Positions 1-18,077 of a stretch of DNA of 64,000 bases are shown piece after piece. Source of the stretch: Ephydatia muelleri (taxonomy: Eukaryota > Porifera > Demospongiae > Spongillida > Spongillidae). A program made the translations under genes and the position numbers. How positions within the stretch are numbered: position 1 is the first letter of the stretch; every line of letters begins with the position of its first letter. The DNA lies in assembly GCA_013339895.1 (NCBI GenBank), contig JABACO010000021.1:611046-675045 (forward strand), written 5' to 3'. Below the pieces are notes generated by a model that saw only the letters and a program-made list of their open reading frames with translations, did not search any database and was not told the DNA's origin.

Positions 1-68
1 ACTTCCATGGGAGGGGGAGGGTCATGATTTCACAGTCCTGCTTAGCAGGATGGTACCTGTGTGGAGGT

Positions 69-475
69 TGTGTCAGAAGTGCAATCAGTTGAAACCGAGA
101 TGAAAAAGGAGAAGTCAAAGAAGAAGAAGAAGGCAGCTGATGTAAGTGGGCTGGACATTGGGCATTGCTGTGCAGTCAATCGTGCCCTCTGTAGGAAACT
201 GCTCTAGTGGAGAATGAAGTTGTTGAAACAAAGTCAGAGGTAATTTTACATTTTAGCTGTGTGGGGTGTGGTCGATGATTACAACTTCATGCACCACCAG
301 CTGAATACGTGCTGAAAGTGCCCATTGGGCGTCCTTATGAGACCACACCCTATTGTGTGCATGTTCAGATTTTGTTAAGCTAGCCTCTTGTGTCGTCTCC
401 CTGCCTATGCAGGACACAGAAACACCAAAGAAGAAGAAGAAGCACAAGAAGTCCACACCTGATGATGTGGAATAA
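69..475 (+). CDS. DKC1: Dyskerin C-terminal tail exons (partial, contig A)
   Basis: Three short exons encode the charged tail of dyskerin, the pseudouridine synthase of H/ACA snoRNPs and telomerase RNP. Exon 69-142 is lysine-rich and ends at a GTAAGT donor. Exon 194-239 reads ETALVENEVVETKSE and ends at GTAATT. Exon 413-475 follows a TATGCAG acceptor, reads DTETPKKKKKHKKS and then TPDDVE, and stops at TAA 473-475. The same sequence occurs inverted at 5486-6010, where it joins a recognisable catalytic domain, and that is how the tail is identified. The catalytic part is not on this contig. About 670 bp downstream a MAP4K4-type gene begins on the same strand. Such tails are poorly conserved, so alone this would be only a lysine-rich peptide. 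Confidence 0.7.
262..360. repeat. ~100-bp intronic repeat, copy 1
   Basis: This element starts near GTGTGGTCGATGATTACAAC and ends near TTATGAGACCACACCC, so its ends form a short inverted repeat (GTGTGGTC / GACCACAC). Near copies lie at about 932-1014, 5686-5775 and 6254-6345, all in or next to dyskerin introns. It looks like a small MITE. The copies at 262-360 and 5686-5775 may be the same locus, because contig A and the left end of contig B overlap. Confidence 0.7.
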
Positions 476-559
476 TTCAGACAAAAACTGCATTTCTCTT
501 ATCTTTGTCATCTATTGTTGTACGATGCTTCCTTTTCAATTAATATGCATTACAGTTGA

Positions 560-1242
560 TCTGACATCTAATTTGTAATCTTGAAGTATTTAACCTGTAT
601 TCTCATTATTGGATCAGGGTTCGATTGCTCCGCTGGACATTTCTGATGTAAGTTGAAACTCACCTTGATTGCATTTAGTCATCTTTGTCTCGCACATATC
701 CCAATCAGATGAGGAGTACAATTTTAAGGACCACACGTAATTGTAGTAGCCATCGTTCCTAGTGTCTTAAGTGAAAGGTCATTTTTTTTCTACATCAAGT
801 AGACTAGGTGACAGAAATGTTCAATACAGAAGATCTTCTATTACGTAGAACAGATGTAGGTACCTTAGAGGGTAAGTAGTCAGTCCTCTATTTGTAGCCC
901 GCTTGAAGGACACAGAACCTAGCATATAGGCGTGGTCGATGATTACAACTTCAGCTGAATGCGTGCTGAAAGTGCCTATTGGGCGACCTTATGAGACCAC
1001 ACCCTATTGTGTGCGTGTGTTATTGTTTTCATTTTTAGTAGCGCGATACAGGCCCTTGTTTTATAAACGCAGCAGGCTGAAATGCTGGAATGGAAATAAG
1101 AAAAATCAAGCCACCTGATTTCATCCAGCATGTTGCATTGTTCTTTATTATACATGTTCTAATAAACATATTTGCAAATACGGTATGTTTTGAGGCAGCG
1201 TTCCAACGTCTATTCTGAGTTGGGCTACAGAGAAAACGTGTG
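560..1242. other. Spacer between dyskerin 3' end and MAP4K4-type start
   Basis: No convincing coding region is seen. The stretch contains a second copy of the ~100-bp repeat (about 932-1014) and AT-rich sequence before the kinase start codon, so the kinase promoter is probably here. The sequence upstream of the contig B kinase copy (before 21275) is not obviously similar. Confidence 0.5.
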
Positions 1243-4485
<3,243 letters not shown>

Positions 4486-5485
4486 NNNNNNNNNNNNNNN
4501 NNNNNNNNNNNNNNNNNNNNNNNNNNNNNNNNNNNNNNNNNNNNNNNNNNNNNNNNNNNNNNNNNNNNNNNNNNNNNNNNNNNNNNNNNNNNNNNNNNNN
4601 NNNNNNNNNNNNNNNNNNNNNNNNNNNNNNNNNNNNNNNNNNNNNNNNNNNNNNNNNNNNNNNNNNNNNNNNNNNNNNNNNNNNNNNNNNNNNNNNNNNN
4701 NNNNNNNNNNNNNNNNNNNNNNNNNNNNNNNNNNNNNNNNNNNNNNNNNNNNNNNNNNNNNNNNNNNNNNNNNNNNNNNNNNNNNNNNNNNNNNNNNNNN
4801 NNNNNNNNNNNNNNNNNNNNNNNNNNNNNNNNNNNNNNNNNNNNNNNNNNNNNNNNNNNNNNNNNNNNNNNNNNNNNNNNNNNNNNNNNNNNNNNNNNNN
4901 NNNNNNNNNNNNNNNNNNNNNNNNNNNNNNNNNNNNNNNNNNNNNNNNNNNNNNNNNNNNNNNNNNNNNNNNNNNNNNNNNNNNNNNNNNNNNNNNNNNN
5001 NNNNNNNNNNNNNNNNNNNNNNNNNNNNNNNNNNNNNNNNNNNNNNNNNNNNNNNNNNNNNNNNNNNNNNNNNNNNNNNNNNNNNNNNNNNNNNNNNNNN
5101 NNNNNNNNNNNNNNNNNNNNNNNNNNNNNNNNNNNNNNNNNNNNNNNNNNNNNNNNNNNNNNNNNNNNNNNNNNNNNNNNNNNNNNNNNNNNNNNNNNNN
5201 NNNNNNNNNNNNNNNNNNNNNNNNNNNNNNNNNNNNNNNNNNNNNNNNNNNNNNNNNNNNNNNNNNNNNNNNNNNNNNNNNNNNNNNNNNNNNNNNNNNN
5301 NNNNNNNNNNNNNNNNNNNNNNNNNNNNNNNNNNNNNNNNNNNNNNNNNNNNNNNNNNNNNNNNNNNNNNNNNNNNNNNNNNNNNNNNNNNNNNNNNNNN
5401 NNNNNNNNNNNNNNNNNNNNNNNNNNNNNNNNNNNNNNNNNNNNNNNNNNNNNNNNNNNNNNNNNNNNNNNNNNNNNNNNNNNNN
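4486..5485. other. Assembly gap of 1000 N
   Basis: Exactly 1000 N, a typical placeholder of unknown real length. Contig B begins at 5486. Confidence 0.99.
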
Positions 5486-5561
5486 AACTGTAATGCATAT
5501 TGAAAGGAACATCGTACAACAATAGATGACAAAGTAAGAGAACTGCCAGTTTTTGTCTGAA

Positions 5562-8540
<2,979 letters not shown>

Positions 8541-8843
8541 CTGTGGGGTACTGGATTGAGGCTTTATTACGAAATCGCCATCCTATTTGCAAAAACTGTA
8601 GTTAAAAATGTGCACTCGAGGTCGTGCAAGAGCACAGAGGCGAGCTAGGCGTTACGATTCACTAACCATGGTCCTGCAAGGAAATCTGAAAGGTAAGACA
8701 ACATAGAAATGGTAAACAATGCACACAGCAATCGCGTATGCAGTAATCTTGCACAAAGCGATCGTTTGCTCAACTCACATCGTTTATAATGAAGACCATG
8801 TGGGTATTATAGAGCACATGTGCTGCTTTCGCCGCGTACTAAT

Positions 8844-8853
8844 GCGCATGCGC
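8844..8853. promoter_or_regulatory. NRF1-like palindrome in shared DKC1/RPL8 promoter
   Basis: GCGCATGCGC, the core of the animal NRF1 binding palindrome, lies about 20 bp upstream of the pyrimidine tract that likely starts the RPL8 transcript, between two divergent housekeeping genes. The motif is seen directly; the binding factor in this organism is inferred. Confidence 0.5.
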
Positions 8854-8863
8854 AGTAGCATTG

Positions 8864-8891
8864 CTTTCTTTTCTTTTCGAAGGGATCCAGG
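8864..8891 (+). promoter_or_regulatory. RPL8 5' TOP tract and non-coding first exon
   Basis: CTTTCTTTTCTTTT followed by CGAAGGGATCCAGG and a GTAAGTGG donor. A terminal oligopyrimidine start and a small untranslated first exon are typical of animal ribosomal protein genes. The next exon starts directly with ATG after a TTACAG acceptor, which supports the assignment. Confidence 0.6.
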
Positions 8892-9035
8892 GTAAGTGGC
8901 CATGTGTACGATCTGCTGTGATCTCTGTGCATATTATTGACGACAAAGCTTGGGTGGAGACAGTGTATGTGGCATGCCGATCTATTAGGCGTTGTACGAA
9001 CTTGGTGAAGCCATCGTTCCGTGTTTGCGTTACAG

Positions 9036-10066
9036 ATGGGTCGAGTAATCAGAGGCCAAAGGAAGGGACGAGGTAGTGTGTTCAAATCACACACGACGCA
9101 TCGCAAAGGTGCCGTCAAGTTGAGGTCATTGGATTATGCCGAGAGAAATGGCTACATCAAGGTACCTTCACACTTTCTGTCATCTTGGAACGACAGCCTA
9201 GTGATTTTAGCCATTCGGGGGTTCTAGGGTGTAGAAGGACATTATTCACGACCCTGGCCGTGGTGCGCCGTTGGCCAAGGTGGTGTTCAGAGACCCCTAC
9301 AGATACAAGTTGAGAAAGGAACTGTTTGTTGCAACGGAGGGCATGCACACAGGGCAGTTTATTTACTGCGGGAAGAAGGGTAAGGTTCATCTAAGTGCGC
9401 CCTTGCCTTTAATTAATTTTTCTTGTTATCTTTCTGGTTTCAATGCCTAAGCCAATCTTGCCATTGGCAATGTCTTGCCTGTGGGAGTAATGCCTGAGGG
9501 TACCGTCATCTGCGGTGTGGAGGAGAAGCTCGGTGATAGAGGCAAACTAGCCAAGGCATCTGGTAACTACGCGACCGTGATTGCTCACAACACCGACACC
9601 AACAAGACCCGAGTGAAGCTGCCCTCGGGGGCAAAGAAGGTGACATCTTCGCTGTTAGTGTGAGACTGCTGCATTTACGCAATGCGTCTCCACTTTTCCA
9701 GACCCTGTGCTCAAATAACAGAGCCATAGTGGGCATTGTAGCTGGGGGGGAAGGATTGACAAGCCCGTCCTCAAGGCCAGTCGCTCTTACCACAAATACA
9801 AAGCTAAGCGTCACTGCTGGCCAATTGTCCGTGGTGTCACGATGAACGTGAGTCTTCCCCCTCCCATCATGCATGTGTGCGTGATGTATTCCTCTCCCTT
9901 GATCTCCAGCCTGTTGACCATCCACACGGAGGTGGTAACCACCCACATCGGAAAGCCCTCGACGGTCAAGAGAGGCACACCTCCAGGTCGCAAAGTTGGT
10001 CTCATTGCTGCCAGGAGAACAGGAAGGCTTCGTGGTGGGAAGGGAGTCATTCACCAGGAGGAGTAG
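9036..10066 (+). CDS. RPL8: 60S ribosomal protein L8 (uL2)
   Basis: uL2 is a core protein of the large subunit near the peptidyl-transferase centre. The ATG at 9036 immediately follows the acceptor. Exon 9036-9161 reads [16 protein letters not shown] onward to ERNGYIK. Exon about 9226-9379 reads [20 protein letters not shown]. Exon 9452-~9655 begins [12 protein letters not shown]. Exon ~9700-9847 contains [11 protein letters not shown] and [12 protein letters not shown]. Exon 9910-10066 contains [10 protein letters not shown] and ends [16 protein letters not shown] at 10064. The HPHGGG motif is the invariant uL2 loop. Three apparent indels break the frame: two bases missing just after 9226 (before KDIIHDPG), one G missing in the G run at 9744-9750, and two bases missing near 9945 (before IGKPS). 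The acceptor of the fourth coding exon is not clear. Introns are kept, so this is not a processed pseudogene. Confidence 0.95.
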
Positions 10067-10225
10067 AATGTGTGTTATTGTACTTGTATATGCAGCAATG
10101 ACATTTGATACAGAAGAAATTTAATTTATCGTAAATGCGCGTTCGGAAGCAGCATATGGTGATATGAATATATCGCAGTGATCAGTAATTGGAGTGCAAT
10201 ACACATGCACGCATAACATTTCAGC

Positions 10226-10932
10226 ATGGCTCAAGTTGTGCCGACCGACGCGTTGGAGTTCGAAAACGACAGGTGAATCGAACACCTTTGCAGAGAAGGT
10301 ACTAGCTAGCTAAACGCGCTTCCCCTAACTTTAGTCTACCAGAGGAAGATGAAGTCATGCACAAGGCGGAAGAACCGGTGAGTGTTGCATCTCCTCGAAG
10401 GTCCTCGAGCCGGAATTGCCTGACGAGGACCATATATACGGAAGGTATGGTATCTGTAGTAGTGGCACACTACGAATGATGAGCGTCGACCTATTTTGTA
10501 GGCCGGCCTCCCTGGTACAATTCTCATGGCGAGATGGTGAATGCTTTCGTCATAGGTCAGTTTGCTAAATGCGTGCGCTCGAATATTAGCGTATGCATCG
10601 GCGATGTAAAAATGTGTCATCCTGAAATTAGTTGTAATTTGTAACCGCATGTTCGGTGATGCAGTTTTGCGAATCGTACGATAACAACAGGAACGGGATT
10701 TGTTCCTTCATCTTCTTGTCGAGGAGGACGGGTTGAGAAAAATTACAGTGACAATACAAGCTGTGTTTGCTAACGTTTGTTGGTTGGCGCACCATTGAAG
10801 CCAAATGCATCGCTTGACCTCCTGAGATGTAACAATGGACAGAAGAGTGTTGTGGCAACAGCTATAGCTTAGGAAATTCAATTAAAATACATCAAGACTA
10901 TTCTAGCATGACCAATGATAGTGTGTGTGTGT

Positions 10933-10979
<47 letters not shown>

Positions 10980-13900
10980 ATGTGTGTGTGCATGTGTGTG
11001 TGTGCTGGATCACATCTACCTCATATGGGGGGAAGTGGGTGTGGTTTTGTGAGTGGGTTCATGTTCCCCTCACAGGCCTTACAGGGGGGAGTGCCTCTGG
11101 GAAGACAACGGTGGCCCAGAAGATAATAGAGGCGCTGGAGGTACCCTGGGTTGCACTGCTGTCCATGGACTCCTTCTATAAGGTGCTGACCGAAGAGCAG
11201 CATCACATGGCTGCACAGAGCGAGTACAACTTTGACCATCCAGGTGAGTTCCTCTGTTTACTCTGGTGACCTTGTGCACCCTATTCACCTCACAACCATC
11301 CTCATCTCCACATACCACCCTCACCTCCACATACCACCCTACCTCCACATACCATCCTCACCTCCACATACCACCTCACCTCCACATGCCACCCTCACCT
11401 CCTCATACCACCCTCACCACCACCACATACCACCCTCACCCCTCCCCTCACCATACCCACCCTCACCCACATACCACCCTCACCTCCCCATACCACCCTC
11501 ACCTCCTCATACCAACCACCCTCACCTCCACATACCACTTGCAGATGCGTTTGATTATGATCTCATGGTTCAGACACTCGCCAAGCTGAAGGAAGGGAAA
11601 CAAGTTGATGTTCCAGTCTATGACTTCACATCTCACAGCAGAGCCAAATATACTGTATGAGGAGGAGAGTGGGGTGGGGTGGGGGTTGATGTCTGGATAG
11701 ATGCATGTGAAGAGCATTAATAAGGGTTGGGAGGACATTGTAAGACAGGGCAGGATGAAAGGAGTGAATACCCTAGAAAAAAGGATTCCCTGATGAGAGG
11801 GTCACTGAGGGAGCAGGGACACATCTGATGGTTTTAGCCATATTGGGATTTCATCTCCTCCCACTTCACAGTGTCCAGTGTATGGAGCAGTGTTGTTCTG
11901 TTTGAAGGTATACTAACATTCCATAGCACCACTAAGAGACCTCATGGATCTGAAGATCTTTGTCGACACTGACTCTGACATCAGATTGGCTAGAAGGTTT
12001 GGTTCATATGAGTGCTGTTGATTCCAATTGACGCACATCTATTCAGGCTGCAACGAGACATAGCGGAGAGGGGTAGAGAGTTGGACAGTGTACTGAAGCA
12101 GTATGAGAATTCGTGAAACCAGTAAGGCTTGTGGAGTGTTGTGTGTGTGTGGAGTGGTGAGGGTGTGGAGTGTTGTGGGTGTGTAGTGGGTGGTGGGATG
12201 TGGGTTGTGGGTGGGTGTGGAGTGGTTTTGGGTGTGGAGTGGTGTGGGTGGGTGTTGTGGGGTGTGTCGTGGTGTGGTGCGGGTGTGGGTGTTTGTGTGT
12301 CGTGGTGGTGCGGGGTGTGGCGTGTTGTGTGTGTGCGTGTGCTTGTGGCGTGTTGTGGGTGGTCGTGTGGTGTGGTGCGGTGGTGGCGTGTTGGTGGGAT
12401 GTGTCGTGGTGTGGGCAGGTGGGGCGTTGTGGTGTGGGTGTGTCGTGGCGTGGTGCCTGCTGTGGCGTGTTGTGGGTGTGTCGTGGTGTGGGGGCTGTGG
12501 TTGTTGTGGGTGTGTAGTGGCGTGGTGGAGGATGTATACCTGCCCTGCCCATAGTCATCCCCTTGTCCCCATGTTTTCAGGCATTTCTTCCAGTACCCAT
12601 TGACCCACCATGCCTATGCTGACATTGTTGTACCGAGAGTTAGGTGTCTGGTTCGAACTAGTTTTAATAACTGCCAATTTTAAATAACCAGGTGCTGCAA
12701 ATGAAGTGGCCATACACTTAATTGTGCAGCAAGTAAAGGACCAACTGAAGAAAGTGAGATGGGAGGGGTGTGTGTGTGTGTGTGTGTGTGTGTTGTTTTG
12801 TGTGTGTGTGTGTTGTTTTGTGTGGGTGTGTTTTTGTGTGGGTGTGTTTTTTTGTGTGTGTTTTTTGTGTGTGTGCATGTGCGTGTGTGGTGTGTGTGTG
12901 GGTGTGGGTGTTATGCATGCAATGCACTAGATGTGGTGTGGGCAAAGGTGTGGTACATGTGTGGTCTACGTAACCACATTCCTTGACTTGCTTCCTGGCA
13001 GAGGGGTTTCAACTTCAGGTCCAAGCTGCTTGAACAGGGTGGTATGGATAGTGGTGTGCTCCCTTCGTCCCTGTATATCCTGCCAGATCGGCCCCAGGTC
13101 AGGGGAATGCACACCATGATCAGGTGAGGGTGTTACTGTGTTAGGGTGTTATTGTATTAGGGTGTTAGAGTGTTACTGTGGTGTTATTGTATTAGGGTGT
13201 TAGAGTGTTACTGTGGTGTTATTGTATTAGGGTGTTAGAGTGTTACTGTGGTGTTATTGTATTAGGTGTAGAGTGTGAATGGGGTGTTATTGTATTAGGG
13301 TGTTAGAGTGTTACTGTGGTGTTATTGTATTAGGGTTTTAGAGTGTTACTGTTGTGTTATTGTATTAGGGTGTTAGAGTGTTACTGTGGTGTTATTGTAT
13401 TAGGGTGTTAGAGTGTTACTGTGGTGTTATTGTATTAGGGTGTTAGAGTGTTACTGTGGTGGTTATTGTATTAGGGGTGTTAGAGTGTTACCTGTGGTGT
13501 TATTGTATTAGGGTGTAGAGTGTTACTGTGTGTTATTGTATTAGGGGTGTTAGAGTGTTAGGATGTCCTTGTGGTGTTATTGTGTTAGGGTGTGTTAACT
13601 ATTTAGTGCAGGCCCATCAGGGTAAATCTTGAATAGGCAAGGTCTGCAGATAGGTGCAATAGAGCAGGGTCTGCCAGATAGGTGCAATATGGCAGGGTCT
13701 GCCAGATAGGTGCAATAGGCAGGGTCTGCCAGATAGGTGCAATATGGCAGGGTCTGCCAGATAGGTGCAATAGGCGGGTCTGCCAGATAGGTGCAATAGG
13801 CAGGGTCTGCCAGATAGGTGCAATAGGCCGGGTCTGCCAGATTAGGTGCAATAGGCAGGGTCTGCCAAGATAGGTGCAATATGGCAGGGTCTGCCAGATA

Positions 13901-15805
13901 GGTGCAATAGGCAGGGGTCTGCCAGATAGGTGCAATAGGCAGGGTCTGCCAGATAGGGTGCAATATGCAGGGTCTGCCAGATAGGTGCAATAGGCAGGGG
14001 GTCTGCCAGATAGGTGCAATAGGCAGGGTCTGCCAGATAGGTGCAATATGGCATTGTTAATAGCATTCTTTTAGTTTTCATGATAGGGCAGTTTGTTTTG
14101 GAAAGAAGAATGGATAATCATCTGGTTTCCCAAAGCTATAAAAAGATTACCTCAGGTACCGTTCGATAAACTGTTGTTAGGCTCCCTAAGAACATGCCTT
14201 ATTTAATGCGTGTGGCATTACTCAATTAGAAAAACAAACCAGTTTATTTTAGGCAACGAAGCTTCTGAAGTTGATAGACAAGATAAGATGTCGCGAAGAC
14301 AGCCTAGTAGACCTAATAATTGTTCTCACACCTGAAAGGAAACTTCAACTATGACAGTGTTTTCTCCAACAAACTTTCAAATATCACAGACAGTTGCATA
14401 CATATAGTGAGTGACACGGTATGATCTTCAACGACACGGAAACATAGATCCCTGGACACGAATATGTTAACAGCCTCAGAAAGTGGACTCTGCGCTCCAT
14501 CGCGTAGACAGTCAATTTTAAGATGTGTTCCATCATAATCATAATTTCAATTACATGCACTAAATTGTTAAGAATGTTATGGTCTTAGGGTGCAGAGTGT
14601 TGTGGTGTTGAGGGTGTTGAGGTGTTATGGTGTTGAGGGTGTTATGGTGTTTGAGGGTGTAGGGTGTTATGGTGTGATTGTGGGAAACATTACGGATGTG
14701 CTTAGTGGCATGGCAGGAATAAAGAGCATTATGCTTTCTTTCAGATGCCGTGAGACAAAAAGAGATGAATTTGTCTTCTTCACAAAGCGTCTAGCATGCA
14801 TGGTCATTGAATATGCACTGTCCCTCTTGCCATTCGAGGTATGTGGTGCGATTACTATGGCAGCTGTCACCATGACGATGCATTCATCAAGTAGGATGTC
14901 GTCATAACAACACCCCAGTGTGAGCTATACGAAGGGAAACGCTTCAAAGGGCATGTGAGGGTTAAGGCAGTATGAGTTTGCCCCTGTATCTAATGTGGTC
15001 TGGTTGCCAGCTTTGTGGAGTGTCCATCCTTCGTGCTGGCGAGGTCCTTGAGTTGGCACTGCTGTCTGTGTGCAAGGATGTGATGGTGGGAAAGATGCTT
15101 ATTCAGACAAACCCCAAGTCGGGAGAGCCAGAGGTATAGTGACAAGGAGAGGGGGAGAGGGAGAAGAGATAGGGGAGGGAGGGAATCAGGGCTACAGTGA
15201 TGGAGAGAGAGGTGAGGGAGGTTGCTTGAGGTATAGTGAAGAGGGGAGGGGAGGTTGCTGTAAGGAATATGATAAAAGGGGTGGGAGTTTGTCCTATATC
15301 TACACGGGCCCTGGACACCACACATTCATAGTATGAACCAAATTGATCAGCTCTCACATGCATGTTTTATGTACACTGCCCTTATGTTTCTTCACTGCTT
15401 GGCAGCTGCACTTTTTGAGGCTTCCTCCCAATATCAAAGACTATCATGTGATCCTCATGGATGCTACCCTAGCAACGGGTGCAGCTGCACTCATGGCAAT
15501 ACGAGTACTGCTGGTGAGTGTGCTGTTATTTCCATGATGATTATTGTGGTTGATGTTGATGCTTTGAGTTGCCGTGGTGATTATTGTGGTTATTGCTGGG
15601 CCAACAGGACCATGATGTACCTCAAGAGAACATCCTCTTTGTTTCCATCCTTGTCGCGACTCCAGGTGTGAGGACTGTAGCCTATGCTTTCCCTCATGTG
15701 AAGATCATCACTTCAGCTGTGGACCAACAGGTCAATGAACAGTTCCATATCATTCCTGGTCTTGGTAACTACGGCGACCGCTATTTTGGCACCGGCACTG
15801 ACTGA
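10226..15805 (+). CDS. UCKL1: Uridine-cytidine kinase-like 1 (kinase plus PRTase-like domain)
   Basis: UCKL1 phosphorylates uridine and cytidine in pyrimidine salvage and ends in a uracil phosphoribosyltransferase-like domain. Exon 1 10226-10272 starts [15 protein letters not shown]. Further exons: 10335-10379, one encoding TRTIYTEG (near 10410-10445), one with [10 protein letters not shown] (10501-10558), 11076-11243 with the P-loop [10 protein letters not shown] and SMDSFYKVL, 11545-11653 (VYDFTSHSR), one near 11870-11908, 11927-11998 ([14 protein letters not shown]), 12046-~12120, 12580-12639, 12692-12754, 13002-13122, 14745-14838, ~14912-14951, 15011-15133 (GVSILRAGE), 15406-15511 ([15 protein letters not shown], the PRPP loop) and 15608-15805 ([12 protein letters not shown] and [13 protein letters not shown]). 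One-base indels are seen near 11895, 12114 and 12588. Introns hold several minisatellites. Confidence 0.93.
10920..11005. repeat. (GT)n microsatellite
   Basis: Nearly pure GT run in the UCKL1 intron before the P-loop exon. Confidence 0.97.
11290..11540. repeat. CCTCACCTCCACATACCA minisatellite
   Basis: Imperfect 18-20-bp units (CACATACCACCCTCACCTC) in a UCKL1 intron between exons 11076-11243 and 11545-11653. Confidence 0.9.
12125..12535. repeat. G/T-rich (GTGTGG)n tract
   Basis: Purely G/T-biased imperfect repeat in a UCKL1 intron. A second TG-rich tract lies at 12765-12915. Long glycine/tryptophan/valine frames here are repeat artefacts. Confidence 0.95.
13128..13600. repeat. ~37-bp minisatellite (GTGTTACTGTGGTGTTATTG)
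   Basis: About a dozen units alternating GTTACTGTGGTGTTATTGTA and TTAGGGTGTTAGAGT in a UCKL1 intron, with small indels between units. Confidence 0.95.
13640..14052. repeat. ~27-bp minisatellite (GGGTCTGCCAGATAGGTGCA)
   Basis: About fifteen units of GGGTCTGCCAGATAGGTGCA plus ATAGGCA, some with ATATGGCA. It lies directly downstream of the 37-bp array in the same intron. The peptide repeats readable on the minus strand (HLSGRPCLL) are not considered a gene. Confidence 0.95.
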
Positions 15806-17125
15806 AAGAATTACCACTCTAGTCTGTGATTTAACACGATACCTGCCCAAATCATTACTTTGCACACCATTCTACTAATCACCAGATGTAATAGTATAAA
15901 TTGTAAATCACATCAGTTGGTCTGACGATATTGAGAGCGCAAATAGTTGCAGCATGGTAGTGACTAACTTCTCCCCAAAAGGGGGATGCTGCTACAAGTG
16001 TAGCTAGATTGTTGTGTATGTACAGACGGTGTACACATTATGTATGAATCATTGTTTGTGAACACAGAGATTGTTTGTGATGCATACTTTTGACCCTTTC
16101 TTGTAACAATTGGCAACTTGCTCCTCTCATCCTGTCATCACCACTCACTCCTCACCATCCTCACTCCCTCTCCCCTCCTCTCCCTCACTCCCTCTCCTCA
16201 CTCCCTCACTCCCTCTCTCCCCTCACTCCCTCTCCCTCTCCCTCACCCTCTCCCTCCTCCCTCTCCCCTCCTCACCTCCTCACTCCTCTCCCTCCCTCCC
16301 ATCCCCTCCCTCTTCCTCCTCACCACCCACCCCCTCCCTCCCTCCTCTCCCCTCCACTCCCTCCCCTCCTCACCATCCACACTCCCTCTCCCTCACCATC
16401 CACACTCCCTCTCCCTCCCCTCCACACTCCTCTCTCACCATCCCACTCCCTCTCCCTCACCATCCACACTCCCTCTCCCTCACCATCCACACCCCTCCTC
16501 CTCACCCACCCCACTCCCTCCCTCCCATCCCCACCCCCACCCTCCATCACCACCACTCCCCTCACCATACCACACTCCCGCGCCCACATCACCCAACCCT
16601 CCCTCCCTCACCATCCCCCCTCCCATCCACCACTCCCTCTCCCTCCCATCCCCACGCCCTCTCCCTCCTCACCATCCACTCCCTCTCACCTCCTCACCAC
16701 CACACTCCCTCTCCGTTCACCATCCACACTCCCTCCCTTCACCATTCACACTCCCTCCCTCCTCACCATTCCACACTCCCTCTCCTCCTCACCATCCACA
16801 CTCCCATCCTTCACCATTCACACCCCTCTCCCTCCTCACCATTCACACTCCCTCTCCCTCCTCACCATCCACACTCCCTCTCCTTCACATCCACACTCGC
16901 TTTCCCTCAGATTCAACATGTTCACTGAATCGGGAATAGTCGAGGCCATATGGCCTGGGGACTAAATATTTGGAATGGGTTGGGTGTAACTACCTCAATC
17001 AACCTCCTCTGGTCCCCATGCCTATGAGCAGCGTGGGGATAACGTATATAAAATTATCAATGACTGACACACTTGCACAAATGAGACTGCACAACACACA
17101 TATGTACATACATATATCTTAACGA
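15806..17125. other. Convergent spacer between UCKL1 and NUDT8-like
   Basis: Both genes point into this stretch. It holds the UCKL1 3' UTR region and, at about 16125-16910, a C/T-rich minisatellite with the recurring unit CACCATCCACACTCCCTCTC. No gene is seen; serine/proline-rich frames in all three plus frames are produced by the repeat. Confidence 0.8.
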
Positions 17126-18004
17126 CTATGTCAAAGACTGATACTTAAACTCTGGTGGCAGAAGCTGAAGCAAGGTCATGTTCAGGATGAACCCTGAGAG
17201 TCCCCATATTTTCCTAGGGCCTCCTAAAAATACTGGGTACCTGACAGAGTGCCCTTTAAATATTGTATAGCGATGGTTGTCAGGGTGTGCAAGATGTCTG
17301 ATGGGCAGGGTGAAAACTTCAGCCACCTGAAAGGGTGTGGTGTGTGTGTGTGTGTGTGTGGACATGAATGTGGCATGTACAATGTGTGTGGATGTTGGTG
17401 TGCATATGCATGACTAAGAACTAAGCAGCTGTTATCAAAATACCTCAGCCGGATTTGGGACCAACGAAGTAATATCCGTCATCAACCCGAGTACAGGTGT
17501 TATGACACTTGATTTTTGCTGGGGTGGGTGTGAAGAGCGGTAATTTCAGTTCACCCATCAATTTTAAGCCTGCGCATACCCTGTCGGGTAGAGTCGGGAG
17601 CTCACCCCACACCTCAACGGTTTTAGGGTCCACGCCTAGTTCTTCGCTAGTCTCTCTGAGAGCAGTGGCGACTAACGACGCGTCGTGCGGGTCACTAATG
17701 CCGCCTGGAAAGCTTTTAAACTGTTTTTAAATTGAGCCGCGCAACGATACAATACACCCCACACTAACCTCACTTGGCCTCTATGACGTGAGAGGTTTGT
17801 TGAGCGGATGGTGAAGAGAACAGAAGGTTCTCCGTTAGCTATCAGCAGAGGCACAAGGACGGCAGCGTGCCTACCCTCTCCTGAAAAACCGCTGCCGCTT
17901 ACTGCCTGTCTCAGTAGCGAAGATACGACACGCGCCTTGTTACTGCCGCTGAGTAGTCTGCTCCAGTCTTTCATAGCGACGACCCGCACTCTTCCCCAGG
18001 CCAC
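17126..18004 (-). CDS. NUDT8: NUDT8-like Nudix hydrolase
   Basis: Resembles the animal NUDT7/NUDT8 group (CoA or nucleoside diphosphate-linked hydrolases; NUDT8 is mitochondrial). Four minus-strand exons. The first, ATG at 18004, contains HAAVLVPLLIANGEPSVLF and RHRGQV. The second, 17712-17580, gives SFPGGISDPHD then the Nudix core TALRETSEELGVDP. The third runs from about 17513 to 17444 (VITPVLGL to LVPNPAE). The last, from 17329, reads VAEVFTLPIRHL, YPVFLGGPRKIWGL and ends FKYQSLT. The exon joins are phase-consistent, and the REXXEELG core with its glutamates is intact. The protein, about 190 aa, is within the range for the family. No clear mitochondrial presequence can be asserted. The start could lie further upstream. 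Confidence 0.85.
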
Positions 18005-18077
18005 TCGTACAGCTAGGCGTGTCCTGTATCACGATTATTTAACCAACTAACATCCACAGTGCTACCTATAGAGGAGT

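Noticed and set aside
9036-10066. RPL8 as a processed pseudogene
   Set aside because: Introns with proper splice sites and a TOP exon are present. Frame breaks are better explained by sequence errors.
12129-12603. Gly/Val/Trp-rich ORFs
   Set aside because: G/T-only repeat tract inside a UCKL1 intron.
13595-14081. Minus-strand repeat proteins (HLSGRPCLL)
   Set aside because: Produced by the 27-bp minisatellite in a UCKL1 intron; indels between units shift the frame repeatedly.
16090-16965. Serine/proline-rich ORFs in all three plus frames
   Set aside because: A pyrimidine-rich minisatellite without stop codons. Open in every frame, so no frame is favoured.
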